DNA of 64,000 bases from CALCKU01 sp964534845. GTDB lineage: Bacteria; Pseudomonadota; Alphaproteobacteria; Caulobacterales; Maricaulaceae. Location of the stretch: the NCBI GenBank assembly GCA_964534845.1, contig CAZHPV010000003.1:32307-96306 (forward strand). The letters are read 5' to 3'. The position numbers and the translations under genes are program-made. Under the pieces are notes generated by a model, which ran no database searches, was not told where the DNA came from, and saw only the letters and a program-made list of their open reading frames with translations. Positions 8,180 to 17,546 of the stretch are shown here, piece by piece (within the stretch, counting starts at the first letter, position 1; every line of letters starts with the position of its first letter).

Positions 8180-9351
8180 TGTATGACGCGGACCGGAATA
8201 TTTATGAAGGCTATAAAGGCTACGCGCCGGAAAGCCTCAAAACGGGGCAAAGAAGACGCCGTCTTTGCTCTCGTTTTGCGCCCGTCATTTTAGTGTTTGT
8301 CTTATCCTATAATATGACCGGTTGGGCGCAGAGTGCCGAAGATATTTTAGCGGCGCAAACGCCCGCGCCTCAAAGTTCAAGCTCTGCAAATCTTAGCGAC
8401 TGGGAAGTTTGCAATGAAACCTCTTTTATAATCCGCTTGGCAACAGCCGCAATCAGAGAGGGGAAAATGACACCCAAAGGCTGGTCACGTGTGCGCCCTG
8501 GGGATTGCGAAGACGTTGACGCCCCGGCAGGGTCTCCGCGATATGTCTTTGCAGAAAGTGCGCCCGTTCACCTAGGCGGTATTCGGGAATGGAAGGGCAG
8601 AGTGCCCCTTTGCGCGCAAGACACGGATTTTAAGGCGGACGCTACAATTGATTGTGCCTTGCAGGATATGGGGACCCGGCTTTTTTTCCCGGTAGACCCG
8701 ACCGAAAAAACGACAACTCTGATAGAGCCCGACAATTATACGAACAAAGCGCCAAATGCCGGCATTCAGCGTCTCCTGCGCGATAATGGTTACCGGGTCT
8801 CGCGAATTGACGGTATTATGGGTCGGCGCACATCGCGCACATTGCGCAATTATCTAAAGGAGAAAAATGAGGCTATTTCTATCCCTGATAATAAGAAAAT
8901 TGATTTATTGGAGGAAAGTGCCTTATCTTTACAGGACAGTATTGGCCTGACCTTTTGCAATAAAACAAAATCCAAAATCTGGACGGCCCTTGCCTTTAGA
9001 GATGATGGCCAATGGGAATCGCAAGGCTGGTGGCCCGTATCGGTAGATGAGTGCCTGCGTCCCTTTACACAAAGCCTCAAAGGCAGCGATGCCCATTTTT
9101 ACGCAAGGCTGGAACAAGGCGAAGACGAAACGGGGACTTTACCTGACAAACATTTGCGCAATATATCTCCCAAACCCGCACAATTTTGTATAGCCGAGTC
9201 ACGCTTTGCCGCCATTGGGCGAGAATATTGCTCTGATAGAGGATATATTCCGGCGTCTTTCAGGCCCCTTGCAACAGATAAGGACGGACAAAAGCTCTCC
9301 CTGACAGAATCAGATTTTAGCGCGCCCTCCATATCCGGTCTGAGGCGCTAG
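8179..9351 (+). CDS. Exported protein with two DUF1036 modules flanking a peptidoglycan-binding-like motif
   Basis: 390 residues. An Arg-rich leader and hydrophobic stretch near residues 33-50 (FAPVILVFVLSYNMTGWA) look like a signal peptide with an unusually long N-region. Residues about 73-175 (SDWEVCNETSFIIRLA..) and about 255-360 (IGLTFCNKTKSKIWTALA..) each resemble DUF1036, with paired Cys near their ends, and between them GIQRLLRDNGYRVSRIDGIMGRRTSR (about 193-218) resembles a PG_binding_1 repeat. DUF1036 proteins are alphaproteobacterial and of unknown function; the architecture suggests a periplasmic, wall-associated role (inference). The start ATG overlaps the argB stop, and the nucleotidase gene starts 8 bp downstream, so it is embedded in the argB operon. 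Confidence 0.75.
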   Translation: MYDADRNIYEGYKGYAPESLKTGQRRRRLCSRFAPVILVFVLSYNMTGWAQSAEDILAAQTPAPQSSSSANLSDWEVCNETSFIIRLATAAIREGKMTPKGWSRVRPGDCEDVDAPAGSPRYVFAESAPVHLGGIREWKGRVPLCAQDTDFKADATIDCALQDMGTRLFFPVDPTEKTTTLIEPDNYTNKAPNAGIQRLLRDNGYRVSRIDGIMGRRTSRTLRNYLKEKNEAISIPDNKKIDLLEESALSLQDSIGLTFCNKTKSKIWTALAFRDDGQWESQGWWPVSVDECLRPFTQSLKGSDAHFYARLEQGEDETGTLPDKHLRNISPKPAQFCIAESRFAAIGREYCSDRGYIPASFRPLATDKDGQKLSLTESDFSAPSISGLRR

Positions 9352-9359
9352 TCCGGATA

Positions 9360-10079
9360 ATGAAAGCGCTGGACATCAAACATATTGAAAACTGGGTGTT
9401 TGATCTGGACAATACTTTATACCGCGCGGACTCGCAATTCTTCTCCCAAATAGACCGAAAAATGACAGCCTATATCGAGCGCTTTTTGAATATTACTACA
9501 CAAGAGGCGACAAAAATCCGTCAGGATTATTGGGTAAAATACGGTACAACCCTATCCGGGCTGATAGCCGTCAATAATATGGACCCTGAAGCGTTTCTGA
9601 CTTACGTCCACGATGTAGACTTAAGCGCACTTACACCCCAGCCGGCCTTGCGAAATATTATAAATAAGCTGCCGGGGCGCAAATTTATCTTCACCAATGG
9701 CTCCAAAGCCCATGCCCATAATGTCGCCGGCCATCTCAATCTCTGGGACCTCTTTGATGGGAGTTTTGGTATTGAGGACGCTAACTATATCCCCAAGCCC
9801 AAATCGGAGCCTTACCACATTTTTTGCAAACAGTTTGATATAAAGCCCGAAACGGCCATTATGTTTGAAGACAGCCCGTCAAATCTGGAAGTGCCGAAAT
9901 CCTTGGGCATGAAAACGGTCTTGATTACCTCGGACGAGAACTGGAGCCATATCCCGGAAGATAAACGTCCCGCAAACCGGGGCCGTGAGGCCGGCTGGAT
10001 AGATGCCTCCACCCATGATCTCACCGACTGGTTAAGGCGTCATGCCCCTGTTATGATGACTGAAAACGAAAAACGATAA
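9360..10079 (+). CDS. Pyrimidine 5'-nucleotidase (HAD superfamily)
   Basis: A 239-residue haloacid dehalogenase-type phosphatase, with the nucleophile motif FDLDNTLY near residues 14-21, motif II TNGSKAH near 112, and motif III/IV MFEDSPSNL near 168. The helical cap (FFSQIDRKMTAYIERFLN) matches the alphaproteobacterial family annotated as pyrimidine 5'-nucleotidase, which is commonly next to argB and dapD. It probably dephosphorylates pyrimidine monophosphates; substrate choice is inferred from family. Neighbours are 8 bp and 2 bp away, so it is co-transcribed. Confidence 0.88.
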   Translation: MKALDIKHIENWVFDLDNTLYRADSQFFSQIDRKMTAYIERFLNITTQEATKIRQDYWVKYGTTLSGLIAVNNMDPEAFLTYVHDVDLSALTPQPALRNIINKLPGRKFIFTNGSKAHAHNVAGHLNLWDLFDGSFGIEDANYIPKPKSEPYHIFCKQFDIKPETAIMFEDSPSNLEVPKSLGMKTVLITSDENWSHIPEDKRPANRGREAGWIDASTHDLTDWLRRHAPVMMTENEKR

Positions 10080-10081
10080 AA

Positions 10082-11116
10082 ATGGAACAGTATAGTTTTC
10101 TGGATGATTATAGCGAAGGGTGCCATCCCGAAATTTTACGCGCGTTAGAACACACAAATCTTACGCAATCGGCAGCCTATGGCTATGACATTTATTCCGA
10201 TGCCGCCAGAGCCTTGATCCGTGAGCAGATGAAGGCGCCTTTAGCCGAAATCTTCTTTGTAACGGGCGGCACGCTTGCAAATCTGATTATGATTTCCAGC
10301 GCCTTGCGACCGCATGAAGCGGTTATTGCGGCCCGTTCAGGCCATATTGCGAGGCGAGAGACAGGCGCTATTGAAGCAACAGGCCATAAGGTCATCACGG
10401 TCGACACGCCCGAGGGCAAGCTAACACCCGAACACATCACAAAGACCCTGATTGACAATACACACGGCGTCCATATGGCCAAGCCGCGTATGGTCTATAT
10501 ATCTAACGCCACGGAAACAGGACTGATCTATACAAAGACCGAGCTCGCCGCCTTATCCAATTTATGCAAATCTGAAAATCTCTTGCTTTTTATTGATGGG
10601 GCGAGATTGGGAGCAGCTCTAAGCGCCGCGCAAAATGAACTCACACTCGCCGATATTGCTACATTAAGCGATATGTTCTGGATAGGCGGTACAAAGGCGG
10701 GCGCGCTTTTTGGCGAGGCGATTATTATACCTAATCCCGCCCTTGCGACAGATTTAGGTTTCCAAATCAAGCAAAAGGGCGCGCTGCTTGCCAAAGGACG
10801 TGTCTTGGGTTTGCAATTTAAAACCCTGTTTGAAGACGGTCTTTATTTTCGCGCCTCCAAACGGGCCAATGATTTCGCTGCAAAGCTTTCAACCGCCTTT
10901 ACGAATGCAGGATTTGAATTGGCAAACCCAACCCAAACCAACCAACTCTTTCCTATTTTGCCCGACACACTTATTGCGCATTTAAAGAAACGTTTCGGAT
11001 TTTATATTTGGGAAAAACGTGAGAACAAGCGGAGTGTTATTCGTATGGTAACCTCATGGGCTACCCATTCCGACCAAGTCGACACCTTTATCGAACACCT
11101 CAATCGCCGGTCCTAA
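10082..11116 (+). CDS. Low-specificity threonine aldolase-like PLP enzyme
   Basis: A 344-residue fold-type I PLP enzyme that would cleave threonine or related beta-hydroxy amino acids to glycine plus aldehyde. The N-terminal DDYSEGCHPEIL and the segment FFVTGGTLANL match threonine aldolases, and the PLP-lysine lies in WIGGTKAGALFGEA (Lys at about 205), with FIDGARLGAAL giving the PLP-contacting Asp-Arg. It starts two bases after the nucleotidase stop and precedes def. Its position may be a breakpoint (see findings), so shared function with the argB unit is not implied. Confidence 0.88.
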   Translation: MEQYSFLDDYSEGCHPEILRALEHTNLTQSAAYGYDIYSDAARALIREQMKAPLAEIFFVTGGTLANLIMISSALRPHEAVIAARSGHIARRETGAIEATGHKVITVDTPEGKLTPEHITKTLIDNTHGVHMAKPRMVYISNATETGLIYTKTELAALSNLCKSENLLLFIDGARLGAALSAAQNELTLADIATLSDMFWIGGTKAGALFGEAIIIPNPALATDLGFQIKQKGALLAKGRVLGLQFKTLFEDGLYFRASKRANDFAAKLSTAFTNAGFELANPTQTNQLFPILPDTLIAHLKKRFGFYIWEKRENKRSVIRMVTSWATHSDQVDTFIEHLNRRS

Positions 11117-11188
11117 AACTCTAAACCCGCATTATTGGGTTTCGTCTTGGCTCTTGACCCTGAACCGACACGCCCCTATCTAGCGTTC

Positions 11189-11707
11189 ATGGCCATACGT
11201 CCCATATTAACAGTCCCTGATCCGGTCTTAAAACAGGTTTCAAAACCTGTTGAAAAGGTCACGGATGAGACGCGTGCCCTTATGGATGACATGCTCGAGA
11301 CCATGTATGATGCGCCGGGCATCGGACTGGCGGCCATTCAAATTGGCGTGCCTTTAAACGTCATTGTCATGGATCTGGCGCGCGAAGGCGAAGACAAAAA
11401 CCCGCAATATTTCGTTAATCCCGAAATCCTTGAAGATGTCGAAGACCTTAAGCCTTATGAAGAAGGCTGTCTGTCAATTCCGGATGTATTTGATACAGTT
11501 GAGCGCCCTGAACGCGTCAAGCTGCGCTACCAGGATTATAATGGTAAGACCGTCACAGAATGGGCGGAGGGACTTTACGCCGTTTGCATACAGCACGAAA
11601 TGGATCATTTGAAAGGCGTTGTCTTTATCGACCATCTTTCGCGGCTTAAACGCCAACGCGCGATCAAGAAAGTACAAAAATCTCTTAAACTACAGCCTAC
11701 AGGCTAA
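11189..11707 (+). CDS. def: Peptide deformylase
   Basis: Removes the N-formyl group from nascent proteins using a metal ion. All three family motifs are present in the 172 residues: [10 protein letters not shown] (motif I), EEGCLSIPD (motif II, with metal Cys) and [11 protein letters not shown] (motif III, HExxH). A longer frame begins at a TTG at 11135, but the ATG at 11189 gives [16 protein letters not shown], the standard N-terminus. The stop overlaps the fmt ATG (TAATG), so the two are coupled. Confidence 0.96.
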   Translation: MAIRPILTVPDPVLKQVSKPVEKVTDETRALMDDMLETMYDAPGIGLAAIQIGVPLNVIVMDLAREGEDKNPQYFVNPEILEDVEDLKPYEEGCLSIPDVFDTVERPERVKLRYQDYNGKTVTEWAEGLYAVCIQHEMDHLKGVVFIDHLSRLKRQRAIKKVQKSLKLQPTG

Positions 11708-12624
11708 TGAGCCTGCGTATTGTTTTTATGGGTACGCCGGATTTTGCGGTGCCGTCTTTGGCTGAAATTTTAGCCGCAGGCCATGAAGTAGTCGCCGTTT
11801 ACACCCAGCCGCCGCGCCCGTCAGGACGGGGCAAGAAACTCACGAAATCACCCGTCCATCAATTCGCCGAAATTATGGGGCTAAATGTGATAACGCCCGA
11901 AAGCTTTCGTAAATCCTCGGTCATTGACGCCCTTGAGGCCTTAGAGGCAGACGTGGCCTGCGTTGTCGCTTATGGGCAAATCCTGCCCGCGCGTGCGCTT
12001 AACGCCCCGCATTATGGCTGTCTGAACCTTCATGCCTCGCTGCTGCCGCGCTGGCGCGGGGCGGCGCCTGTTCAGCGCGCAATCATGGCAGGCGATAGTC
12101 AAACCGGCGTACAGATAATGCAAATGGCCAAAGGGCTAGACACAGGTGATATTCTGCTCTCTGAAATCGTCCCGATCACCCCAAATGATACAGCCGGCAC
12201 GCTATCAGATAAGCTCTCCCGCATCGGGGCGGGTCTGTGGGGACGTGCGCTAGCGGCCCTATCGCGCGGCGGCCTATCCCCGACACCGCAAAGCGGGACG
12301 CCGAGCTACGCAAAAAAAATAGACAAGGCGGAAGCCCGCATTGACTGGTCAAGACCTGCAAGCGAGCTGGATTGCCATATTCGCGGTCTCTCACCCTTCC
12401 CCGGCGCATGGTGCGAGATAGAGGGTAAACGGGTGAAAATTCATTTGGCCGCACCAGACACCGCTAAAGGCAAGGCCGGAACGGTTCTCGGTAAATCCGG
12501 CCTGATTGCCTGTTCAGAGGGCGCGCTTAGATTGAAAGAGGTGCAACCCGCAGGAAAATCGAAAATGAAGGCCGAGGATTTTTTCCGGGGTCACACTTTG
12601 GCCATTGGCCAAAAAGTCCAGTAG
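11707..12624 (+). CDS. fmt: Methionyl-tRNA formyltransferase
   Basis: Formylates Met-tRNAfMet to make the initiator tRNA, the reaction opposite to that of its operon partner def. The 305-residue protein begins [18 protein letters not shown] and carries the 10-formyl-THF site segment LNLHASLLPRWRGAAPVQRAI (about residues 109-129), with catalytic Asn, His and later Asp. The C-terminal OB-fold tRNA-binding domain runs from about 205. Length is standard. Confidence 0.97.
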   Translation: MSLRIVFMGTPDFAVPSLAEILAAGHEVVAVYTQPPRPSGRGKKLTKSPVHQFAEIMGLNVITPESFRKSSVIDALEALEADVACVVAYGQILPARALNAPHYGCLNLHASLLPRWRGAAPVQRAIMAGDSQTGVQIMQMAKGLDTGDILLSEIVPITPNDTAGTLSDKLSRIGAGLWGRALAALSRGGLSPTPQSGTPSYAKKIDKAEARIDWSRPASELDCHIRGLSPFPGAWCEIEGKRVKIHLAAPDTAKGKAGTVLGKSGLIACSEGALRLKEVQPAGKSKMKAEDFFRGHTLAIGQKVQ

Positions 12625-12634
12625 GAACTGGGCC

Positions 12635-13123
12635 GTGTTGGATAGTTTTATCAGAGACGCAAACCCCCGCGACATAGAGACAATAACGGCGCTCAATGAT
12701 CAGGCTTTTGGCGAGACCGCGCAGAGTAAAATCATCAAACGCCTCATAGCTGATGATGAGGTTTTGAGCTCAAAATTATGCCTTAAAGATAATAAAGCCA
12801 TAGGCCATGTCATGATATATAAGGTCAGGGTAGACGGCCAAGATATTGGCGCGGGTCTCGGCCCCGTATCCGTTCTACCTGCTCATCAAAAAAGAGGCTG
12901 CGGCACTAAAATGATCCGCACGGCAATATCTGAAATCAACCCGCAAGACCGCGGCGTCGTTTTTGTCTTGGGTCATTTCTCTTATTACCCTCGTTTTGGA
13001 TTCACCTCAGAAATGGGAGCACGATTTAAATCACCATGGCCGCGACCTGCCTTTATGGCTATGGCCCTAAATGGACAAGCCCCGCAATCCGGCGTGTTAG
13101 GTTTCCCACAGGCCTATCTGTAA
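12635..13123 (+). CDS. GNAT family N-acetyltransferase (YhbS-like)
   Basis: An acetyl-CoA-dependent acyltransferase of about 162 residues, like COG3153/Yhb[21 protein letters not shown] at the N-terminus, the acetyl-CoA loop in [20 protein letters not shown] (Q/RxxGxG form QKRGCG), and [15 protein letters not shown] as the late strand-helix signature. The open frame starts at a TTG at 12605 inside fmt, but GTG at 12635, with AGGA 11 bases upstream, is a more likely start. The substrate is unknown. Its stop overlaps the truA ATG; it is an insertion in the usual fmt-truA neighbourhood. Confidence 0.85.
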   Translation: MLDSFIRDANPRDIETITALNDQAFGETAQSKIIKRLIADDEVLSSKLCLKDNKAIGHVMIYKVRVDGQDIGAGLGPVSVLPAHQKRGCGTKMIRTAISEINPQDRGVVFVLGHFSYYPRFGFTSEMGARFKSPWPRPAFMAMALNGQAPQSGVLGFPQAYL

Positions 13124-13869
13124 TGCCGCGTTATAAGCTCACCATAGAATATGACGGCGCTCCCTTTCGTGGCTGGCAATGGCAGGAGGATCAACCCAGC
13201 GTACAAGGCGTTATGGAAAAGGCGGTTACAGCTTTAAACGGAGAATTCGCTGAGGTTTACGGCTCGGGTCGCACCGATAGCGGCGTGCATGCGCTTGGCC
13301 AGATAGCCCATACCGACCTCGTTAAAGATATACGGGAAGACAAAGTCCGCGATGCGCTGAATTTTCACTTAAAGGATAATCCGGTAACTGTGCTTGAGGC
13401 CAAGAAAGTAGCAGACGACTTTCATGCCCGTTTCGATGCGCGGGAGCGGCGCTATCTCTACCGCCTTATTGACAGGCGCCCAAAGCTTGCCCTTGAACGC
13501 GGGCGGGTCTGGCGTATCCCGCAAAAACTGGATGCCGAGCTTATGCACGCGGCGGCGCAGATATTTGTCGGTCAGCATGATTTCACCACCTTTCGCGATA
13601 CACAATGCCAATCCAAAACACCCGTTAAAACCATTGACGAGATTATGGTGTTTCGCGCGGCTGAGGAAATACATATCACCCTCAAAGCCCGCTCCTTTTT
13701 GCATAAACAAGTGCGTAGTTTTGTCGGTACCCTTGCCGAAGTTGGACGCGGGCAATGGAGCAAAGCCGATGTTAAGAAGGCTCTAGAGGCAAAAACCCGA
13801 ACAGCGTGCGGCCCCGTAGCGCCGCCTGACGGGCTTTACCTTGTTAATGTCGCCTATGAACAAGCTTAA
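13123..13869 (+). CDS. truA: tRNA pseudouridine(38-40) synthase TruA
   Basis: Isomerises uridines 38-40 in the tRNA anticodon arm. The 248-residue protein shows [12 protein letters not shown] near residue 9, the catalytic Asp in [14 protein letters not shown] (about 47-60), and [15 protein letters not shown] toward the end. The ATG at 13123 (overlapping the previous stop as TAATG) is preferred over 13036 because it gives the typical [12 protein letters not shown] start. Its stop shares a TTAA with the convergent MAPEG gene. Confidence 0.97.
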   Translation: MPRYKLTIEYDGAPFRGWQWQEDQPSVQGVMEKAVTALNGEFAEVYGSGRTDSGVHALGQIAHTDLVKDIREDKVRDALNFHLKDNPVTVLEAKKVADDFHARFDARERRYLYRLIDRRPKLALERGRVWRIPQKLDAELMHAAAQIFVGQHDFTTFRDTQCQSKTPVKTIDEIMVFRAAEEIHITLKARSFLHKQVRSFVGTLAEVGRGQWSKADVKKALEAKTRTACGPVAPPDGLYLVNVAYEQA

Positions 13870-14252
13870 ATCAGGCCCGGTGTAAGCGCGAATGTCGCAA
13901 AAAGTCCCACGGTCCAGACCAGCGTACGCACAACCTTAATACCCAAGAGATAGGTAATGGCGTAAGCTAAACGCGCCAGAACAAAAATCGTGGCGGCCAT
14001 AGCTGTGGTTTTTGTTGATCCCCCGATCATATGCACGGCTAAAGCCAGAGGTACAAACATCAACATGGCTTCAATCTGATTAGCGATGGCGCGTTTTGCG
14101 CGTCCCCGAAAAGGCGTCATATCCCCCTGGTCTTCCCGGTTGCCAAGACCCCAGCCTATGCCGTTTTTCAACAATCCGGCCCCGCCTTGCACAGCGATTA
14201 ATCCGATAAGCGTTAGGGCGCTATACACCACCATTTGTAATTCCGTTGTCAT
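13866..14252 (-). CDS. MAPEG family membrane protein
   Basis: A 128-residue protein with about four membrane helices. The segment [22 protein letters not shown] is the conserved MAPEG (PF01124) core, and [16 protein letters not shown] is the later signature. MAPEG proteins in eukaryotes act in eicosanoid and glutathione metabolism, whereas bacterial members are mostly uncharacterised. It is convergent with truA (4-bp overlap) and divergent from the DUF4112 gene. The ATG at 14250-14252 has AGGAGAG upstream. Confidence 0.85.
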   Translation of the reverse strand: MTTELQMVVYSALTLIGLIAVQGGAGLLKNGIGWGLGNREDQGDMTPFRGRAKRAIANQIEAMLMFVPLALAVHMIGGSTKTTAMAATIFVLARLAYAITYLLGIKVVRTLVWTVGLFATFALTPGLI

Positions 14253-14310
14253 GTTTCTCTCCTTTAATTTCCCTCTTTGTTTTTATCCCACTATTAAGTA
14301 GAGCTTATAT

Positions 14311-14745
14311 GTGGATGTCAAGCCAGAGATAACGACCCCTGAGGGCCTTGCACTTGAAAAGGCACGCACGCATGCACAAGACAAAAAAATACAAAAGCAA
14401 CTTGCCCAGCTCGACATACTTGCCGATCTTATGGACAGTAAATTTCGCCTACCCGGTACGCCCATTCGTTTAGGGGTTGATACGCTTATCGGGCTTATAC
14501 CCGGAATTGGGGACACAATCGGTTTAGGCGTTTCGGCTTATATCATAACGCATGCGGCTCGGTTGGGCGCAAAAAAATCAATCATCCAGCGTATGGTTTT
14601 TAATGTCGGGCTGGACTGGCTTGTCGGCCTTGTGCCACTGCTTGGTGATCTGTTTGACATGGGGTGGAAAGCCAATAACCGCAATATCAAACTTTTGATG
14701 GATTATTTAGAGACCACCAAACCCGGTGATAGGTCAGGCTTCTAA
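14311..14745 (+). CDS. DUF4112 domain protein
   Basis: 144 residues. After a charged N-terminus (EKARTHAQDKKIQKQLAQL) comes the DUF4112 core: LMDSKFRLPGTPIRLGVDTLIGLIPGIGDTIG followed by VGLDWLVGLVPLLGDLFDMGWKANNRN. The two Gly-Pro-rich re-entrant-looking segments recur about 60 residues apart. The family is widespread and uncharacterised. The frame begins with GTG at 14311, about 58 bp from the divergent MAPEG gene. It converges with the downstream membrane-protein gene. Confidence 0.85.
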   Translation: MDVKPEITTPEGLALEKARTHAQDKKIQKQLAQLDILADLMDSKFRLPGTPIRLGVDTLIGLIPGIGDTIGLGVSAYIITHAARLGAKKSIIQRMVFNVGLDWLVGLVPLLGDLFDMGWKANNRNIKLLMDYLETTKPGDRSGF

Positions 14746-14746
14746 T

Positions 14747-15352
14747 CTAGAGACTTTGTTGAATTTGGGCGACCCCGGCCACTATGACTGTTAATGACAT
14801 GCCGTGAATAATACAGCCCGTTAAAACCGCGCCGCCCCAATCAAATCCGGCAATCTTCTGAGCCAAGCGAATATCGATCGCTAAAAGACTGAGATAAGCC
14901 AGCAAGGCCAACATATTTACAATCGCAAAGGCCAGACCCGCGTAAAGATAAAGTACAAATAAAAGAGCGACAAACAGGGCAACAAAAAAGACGCTCCAAT
15001 GGCGCACAATCACCCACGCCCGAAACCGGTCTTGCTTGTCAAAAACCATCGCCAAAATATAGGCGCAGCCCAGAAATGTCAGGCTATATAAAGCTGCGAG
15101 TAAAAAAAACACGCCCAAAGATATAGCTTCGGGTTCGCCCGGTTTTGCGAGATTTTCAGAAAGGCGCAAAGCACGCTCATTTTGCAAGCCCAGTCCACAA
15201 ATATAATAACAGCCCATAGTAAAAAGAACGGCCATGAAACTCGTCTTAAAGCCAGATCGGGACAGATCAAAAAAACGCGGCCAAGCTTCGCCATTTTCCC
15301 CCCTCGCTAACAAGGCAATAAAACATCCGTTTAAGAAAGAGGCCAGATTCAT
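14747..15352 (-). CDS. Hypothetical five-helix membrane protein
   Basis: I do not recognise the family. The 201 residues contain an N-terminal amphipathic part (FLNGCFIALLARGENGEAWPRFFDLSRSG) and then about five hydrophobic segments near residues 35-52, 78-100, 115-140, 140-158 and 175-198, consistent with an inner-membrane protein. It begins 8 bp after the dapE stop on the same strand, so it is likely co-transcribed with dapD and dapE. A YIP1- or DUF805-like integral protein is possible but not demonstrable. Confidence 0.7.
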   Translation of the reverse strand: MNLASFLNGCFIALLARGENGEAWPRFFDLSRSGFKTSFMAVLFTMGCYYICGLGLQNERALRLSENLAKPGEPEAISLGVFFLLAALYSLTFLGCAYILAMVFDKQDRFRAWVIVRHWSVFFVALFVALLFVLYLYAGLAFAIVNMLALLAYLSLLAIDIRLAQKIAGFDWGGAVLTGCIIHGMSLTVIVAGVAQIQQSL

Positions 15353-15360
15353 GATGGCCG

Positions 15361-16527
15361 TTATGCGTCAAAATAAAGCGTTAAAATTCGCGCATAAATT
15401 TCGCTTAGCGTTTTTATATCGTCAACTAATACATGCTCGTCAATCTGGTGCATTGTCGCCCCGACGAGACCAAATTCTGCGACAGGCGCATAATGGGCAA
15501 TAAACCGCGCATCAGACGTACCGCCTGACGTTGATAGTTCCGCCTGACGGCCCGTAACATCCTTGATCGCGTTTTGCATAATATCGGTAAGCTTACCCGG
15601 AGGGGTTAAAAAGCTCTCCCCGCTTATACGGTAATTGGCCGTAATCTCGCCCGTAAAACGTTTCTGGACATCCTCGATAATTTCCGAGATCCATTCAGAC
15701 AGGCTTTCCCCGCTATGGAAAATATTAAACCGGATATTTAAGCGCGCCCGCGCTGTCTCCGGGATCATATTTTCTGTCGGATTGCCAATATCTATTGTGG
15801 TAATCTCGAGATTGGAAGGCTGAAAAAACTCCGAACCGTCATCCAGATGCCGGGCTTGGAGGCGCGATAAAACTTCAAGCAAAGCCGGAACGGGATTTTC
15901 TGCGCGGTGCGGATAGGCCACATGGCCTTGCTTGCCCTTAACACTCAGGTCAACATTGACCGAACCCCGGCGGCCATTTTTTATCATCGTACCAAGTATA
16001 TCGGGATTTGTCGGTTCCCCGACAAGACAGTGATCGATGATTTCCCCGTCAGCGGCAATAGCGGGTAACAGCTTTTTAGTGCCGTTCTGGGCGGGGCCTT
16101 CTTCATCACCTGTTATAAGGAAACTCAGCGAACCTTTGGGCCTCCACCCTGACGAGAGGCGCTGGGAAACCGCCCCGACAAAGGCCGCAATAGCCCCTTT
16201 CATATCCGCGGCCCCGCGCCCGCGCAACAAACCGTCTTTTACCATGCCGGCAAAAGGATCATCAGACCATTTTTCAATCTCGCCCGCCGGGACAACATCG
16301 ACATGACCGGCAAAACAGAAATTAGGGGCCTGCGTGCCCAAACGCGCATAAAGATTATCAACACGGTCTGCCCCCTCTCCAAACGGATAGCGCTTGCAGA
16401 TAAAACCCATATCTTCGAGAGCCGTTTGCAATTGTCCCAATGTCCCGGCATCGTGCGGGGTGACCGAGGGTTTCCGGATAAGATCGCAAGCAAATTCAAC
16501 AGGGTCGATATGTCTTATGCTGGACAT
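15361..16527 (-). CDS. dapE: Succinyl-diaminopimelate desuccinylase
   Basis: Hydrolyses N-succinyl-L,L-diaminopimelate in the lysine and peptidoglycan precursor pathway. The 388-residue M20 metallopeptidase shows CFAGHVDVVPAG (metal His), GRGAADMKGAIAAF (bridging Asp), and TGDEEGPAQNGT with the catalytic Glu. The second half carries the lid domain and STSGGTSDARFI. It lies 25 bp downstream of dapD on the same strand, forming a dapD-dapE operon. Confidence 0.96.
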   Translation of the reverse strand: MSSIRHIDPVEFACDLIRKPSVTPHDAGTLGQLQTALEDMGFICKRYPFGEGADRVDNLYARLGTQAPNFCFAGHVDVVPAGEIEKWSDDPFAGMVKDGLLRGRGAADMKGAIAAFVGAVSQRLSSGWRPKGSLSFLITGDEEGPAQNGTKKLLPAIAADGEIIDHCLVGEPTNPDILGTMIKNGRRGSVNVDLSVKGKQGHVAYPHRAENPVPALLEVLSRLQARHLDDGSEFFQPSNLEITTIDIGNPTENMIPETARARLNIRFNIFHSGESLSEWISEIIEDVQKRFTGEITANYRISGESFLTPPGKLTDIMQNAIKDVTGRQAELSTSGGTSDARFIAHYAPVAEFGLVGATMHQIDEHVLVDDIKTLSEIYARILTLYFDA

Positions 16528-16552
16528 ATATGGTTTCTCTTTGATGGGTTGA

Positions 16553-17383
16553 TTAGTCTCTGAGGAGTTCGTTCACACCCGTTTTGCTGCGCGTTCTCTC
16601 ATCCACAATCTTGACGATAACTGCGCAGGCCAAACTATGTGAACCATCTTTAGACGGCAAGCTACCGGGCACAACAACTGAATAGGCCGGGATTTCCCCG
16701 TAAGTAATTTCGCCTGTTAAGCGATTAAATATTTTAGTGGATTGAGACAAAAACACGCCCATAGCCAAAACGGCACCTTCGCGGACAATCACACCTTCAG
16801 CAACCTCTGAACGTGCCCCAATGAAACAATTATCCTCAATAATAACCGGTGTGGCTTGTAGAGGCTCCAAGACCCCTCCAATACCAACCCCACCCGATAA
16901 GTGGCAATTCTTACCAATCTGGGCGCAAGAACCAACCGTCGTCCATGTATCGACCATTGTGCCTTCATCGACATAGGCACCGATATTGACATAAGACGGC
17001 ATAAGCACAGCATTAGGCGCAATATAGGCACCCCGACGCACAGCCGCATTGGGAACCGCCCGAAAACCAGCCTGTGAAAATTCGGTTTCGTCCCAACCCT
17101 GAAATTTACTGGGAACTTTATCCCACCAATTCCCGGCTTCAGGCCCGCCGGACATAATGCGATTGGGCTGTAATCTAAAGCCTAGAAGTACTGCTTTTTT
17201 AAGCCATTCATGCGCCACCCAATCACCATTGCCTTTTCGGGAAGCAACCCGCAATTCACCGGCATCCAATGACAAAATGGCTGTTTCCACAGCATCGCGC
17301 GCCTCACCTTTTGTGGAAGGCGAAAGGGCTGCACGGTCTTCCCATGCAGCATTAATGGCGGTTTCGAGGGATTTGATATTCAT
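16553..17383 (-). CDS. dapD: Tetrahydrodipicolinate N-succinyltransferase
   Basis: Succinylates tetrahydrodipicolinate, the step before DapC and DapE. The 276-residue protein has the left-handed beta-helix hexapeptide repeats ([24 protein letters not shown].., [20 protein letters not shown]) at about residues 110-210. The frame is open to a TTG at 17413, but the ATG at 17383 gives [16 protein letters not shown], the usual start, with GGAG upstream. A strong hairpin (17403-17425) sits immediately upstream in its leader. Confidence 0.96.
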   Translation of the reverse strand: MNIKSLETAINAAWEDRAALSPSTKGEARDAVETAILSLDAGELRVASRKGNGDWVAHEWLKKAVLLGFRLQPNRIMSGGPEAGNWWDKVPSKFQGWDETEFSQAGFRAVPNAAVRRGAYIAPNAVLMPSYVNIGAYVDEGTMVDTWTTVGSCAQIGKNCHLSGGVGIGGVLEPLQATPVIIEDNCFIGARSEVAEGVIVREGAVLAMGVFLSQSTKIFNRLTGEITYGEIPAYSVVVPGSLPSKDGSHSLACAVIVKIVDERTRSKTGVNELLRD

Positions 17384-17402
17384 TTCTGGCTCCAATATCA
17401 CA

Positions 17403-17425
17403 ACAGGCCCCAACGAGGGGCCTGT
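17403..17425 (-). promoter_or_regulatory. Hairpin in dapD leader
   Basis: ACAGGCCCC at 17403-17411 pairs perfectly with GGGGCCTGT at 17417-17425 around a 5-base loop. In dapD orientation it lies 20 bases ahead of the ATG and is followed by TTGTGATATT rather than a run of T, so a leader or mRNA-stability hairpin is more likely than a terminator of the upstream cold-shock transcript. Confidence 0.5.
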
Positions 17426-17519
17426 CAGCTATGCGTTTATCTGGCGCGCAATTTACGTCTCGCGCTCAACAGGTCAATCCTAAAATGACCAAATGGGGAG
17501 ACTTAATCTATGGTTTTAT

Positions 17520-17542
17520 TTCCGGACGCTTCAAGCGCCGGA
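17520..17542 (-). promoter_or_regulatory. Hairpin just after the cold-shock gene
   Basis: TCCGG-A-CGCTT at 17520-17530 pairs with AAGCGCCGGA at 17532-17541 around a very short loop. It begins a few bases beyond the cold-shock stop codon. In gene direction the tail is A-rich; the T-run lies on the other strand, so termination of the cold-shock mRNA here is uncertain. Confidence 0.35.
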
Positions 17543-17546
17543 GTTT

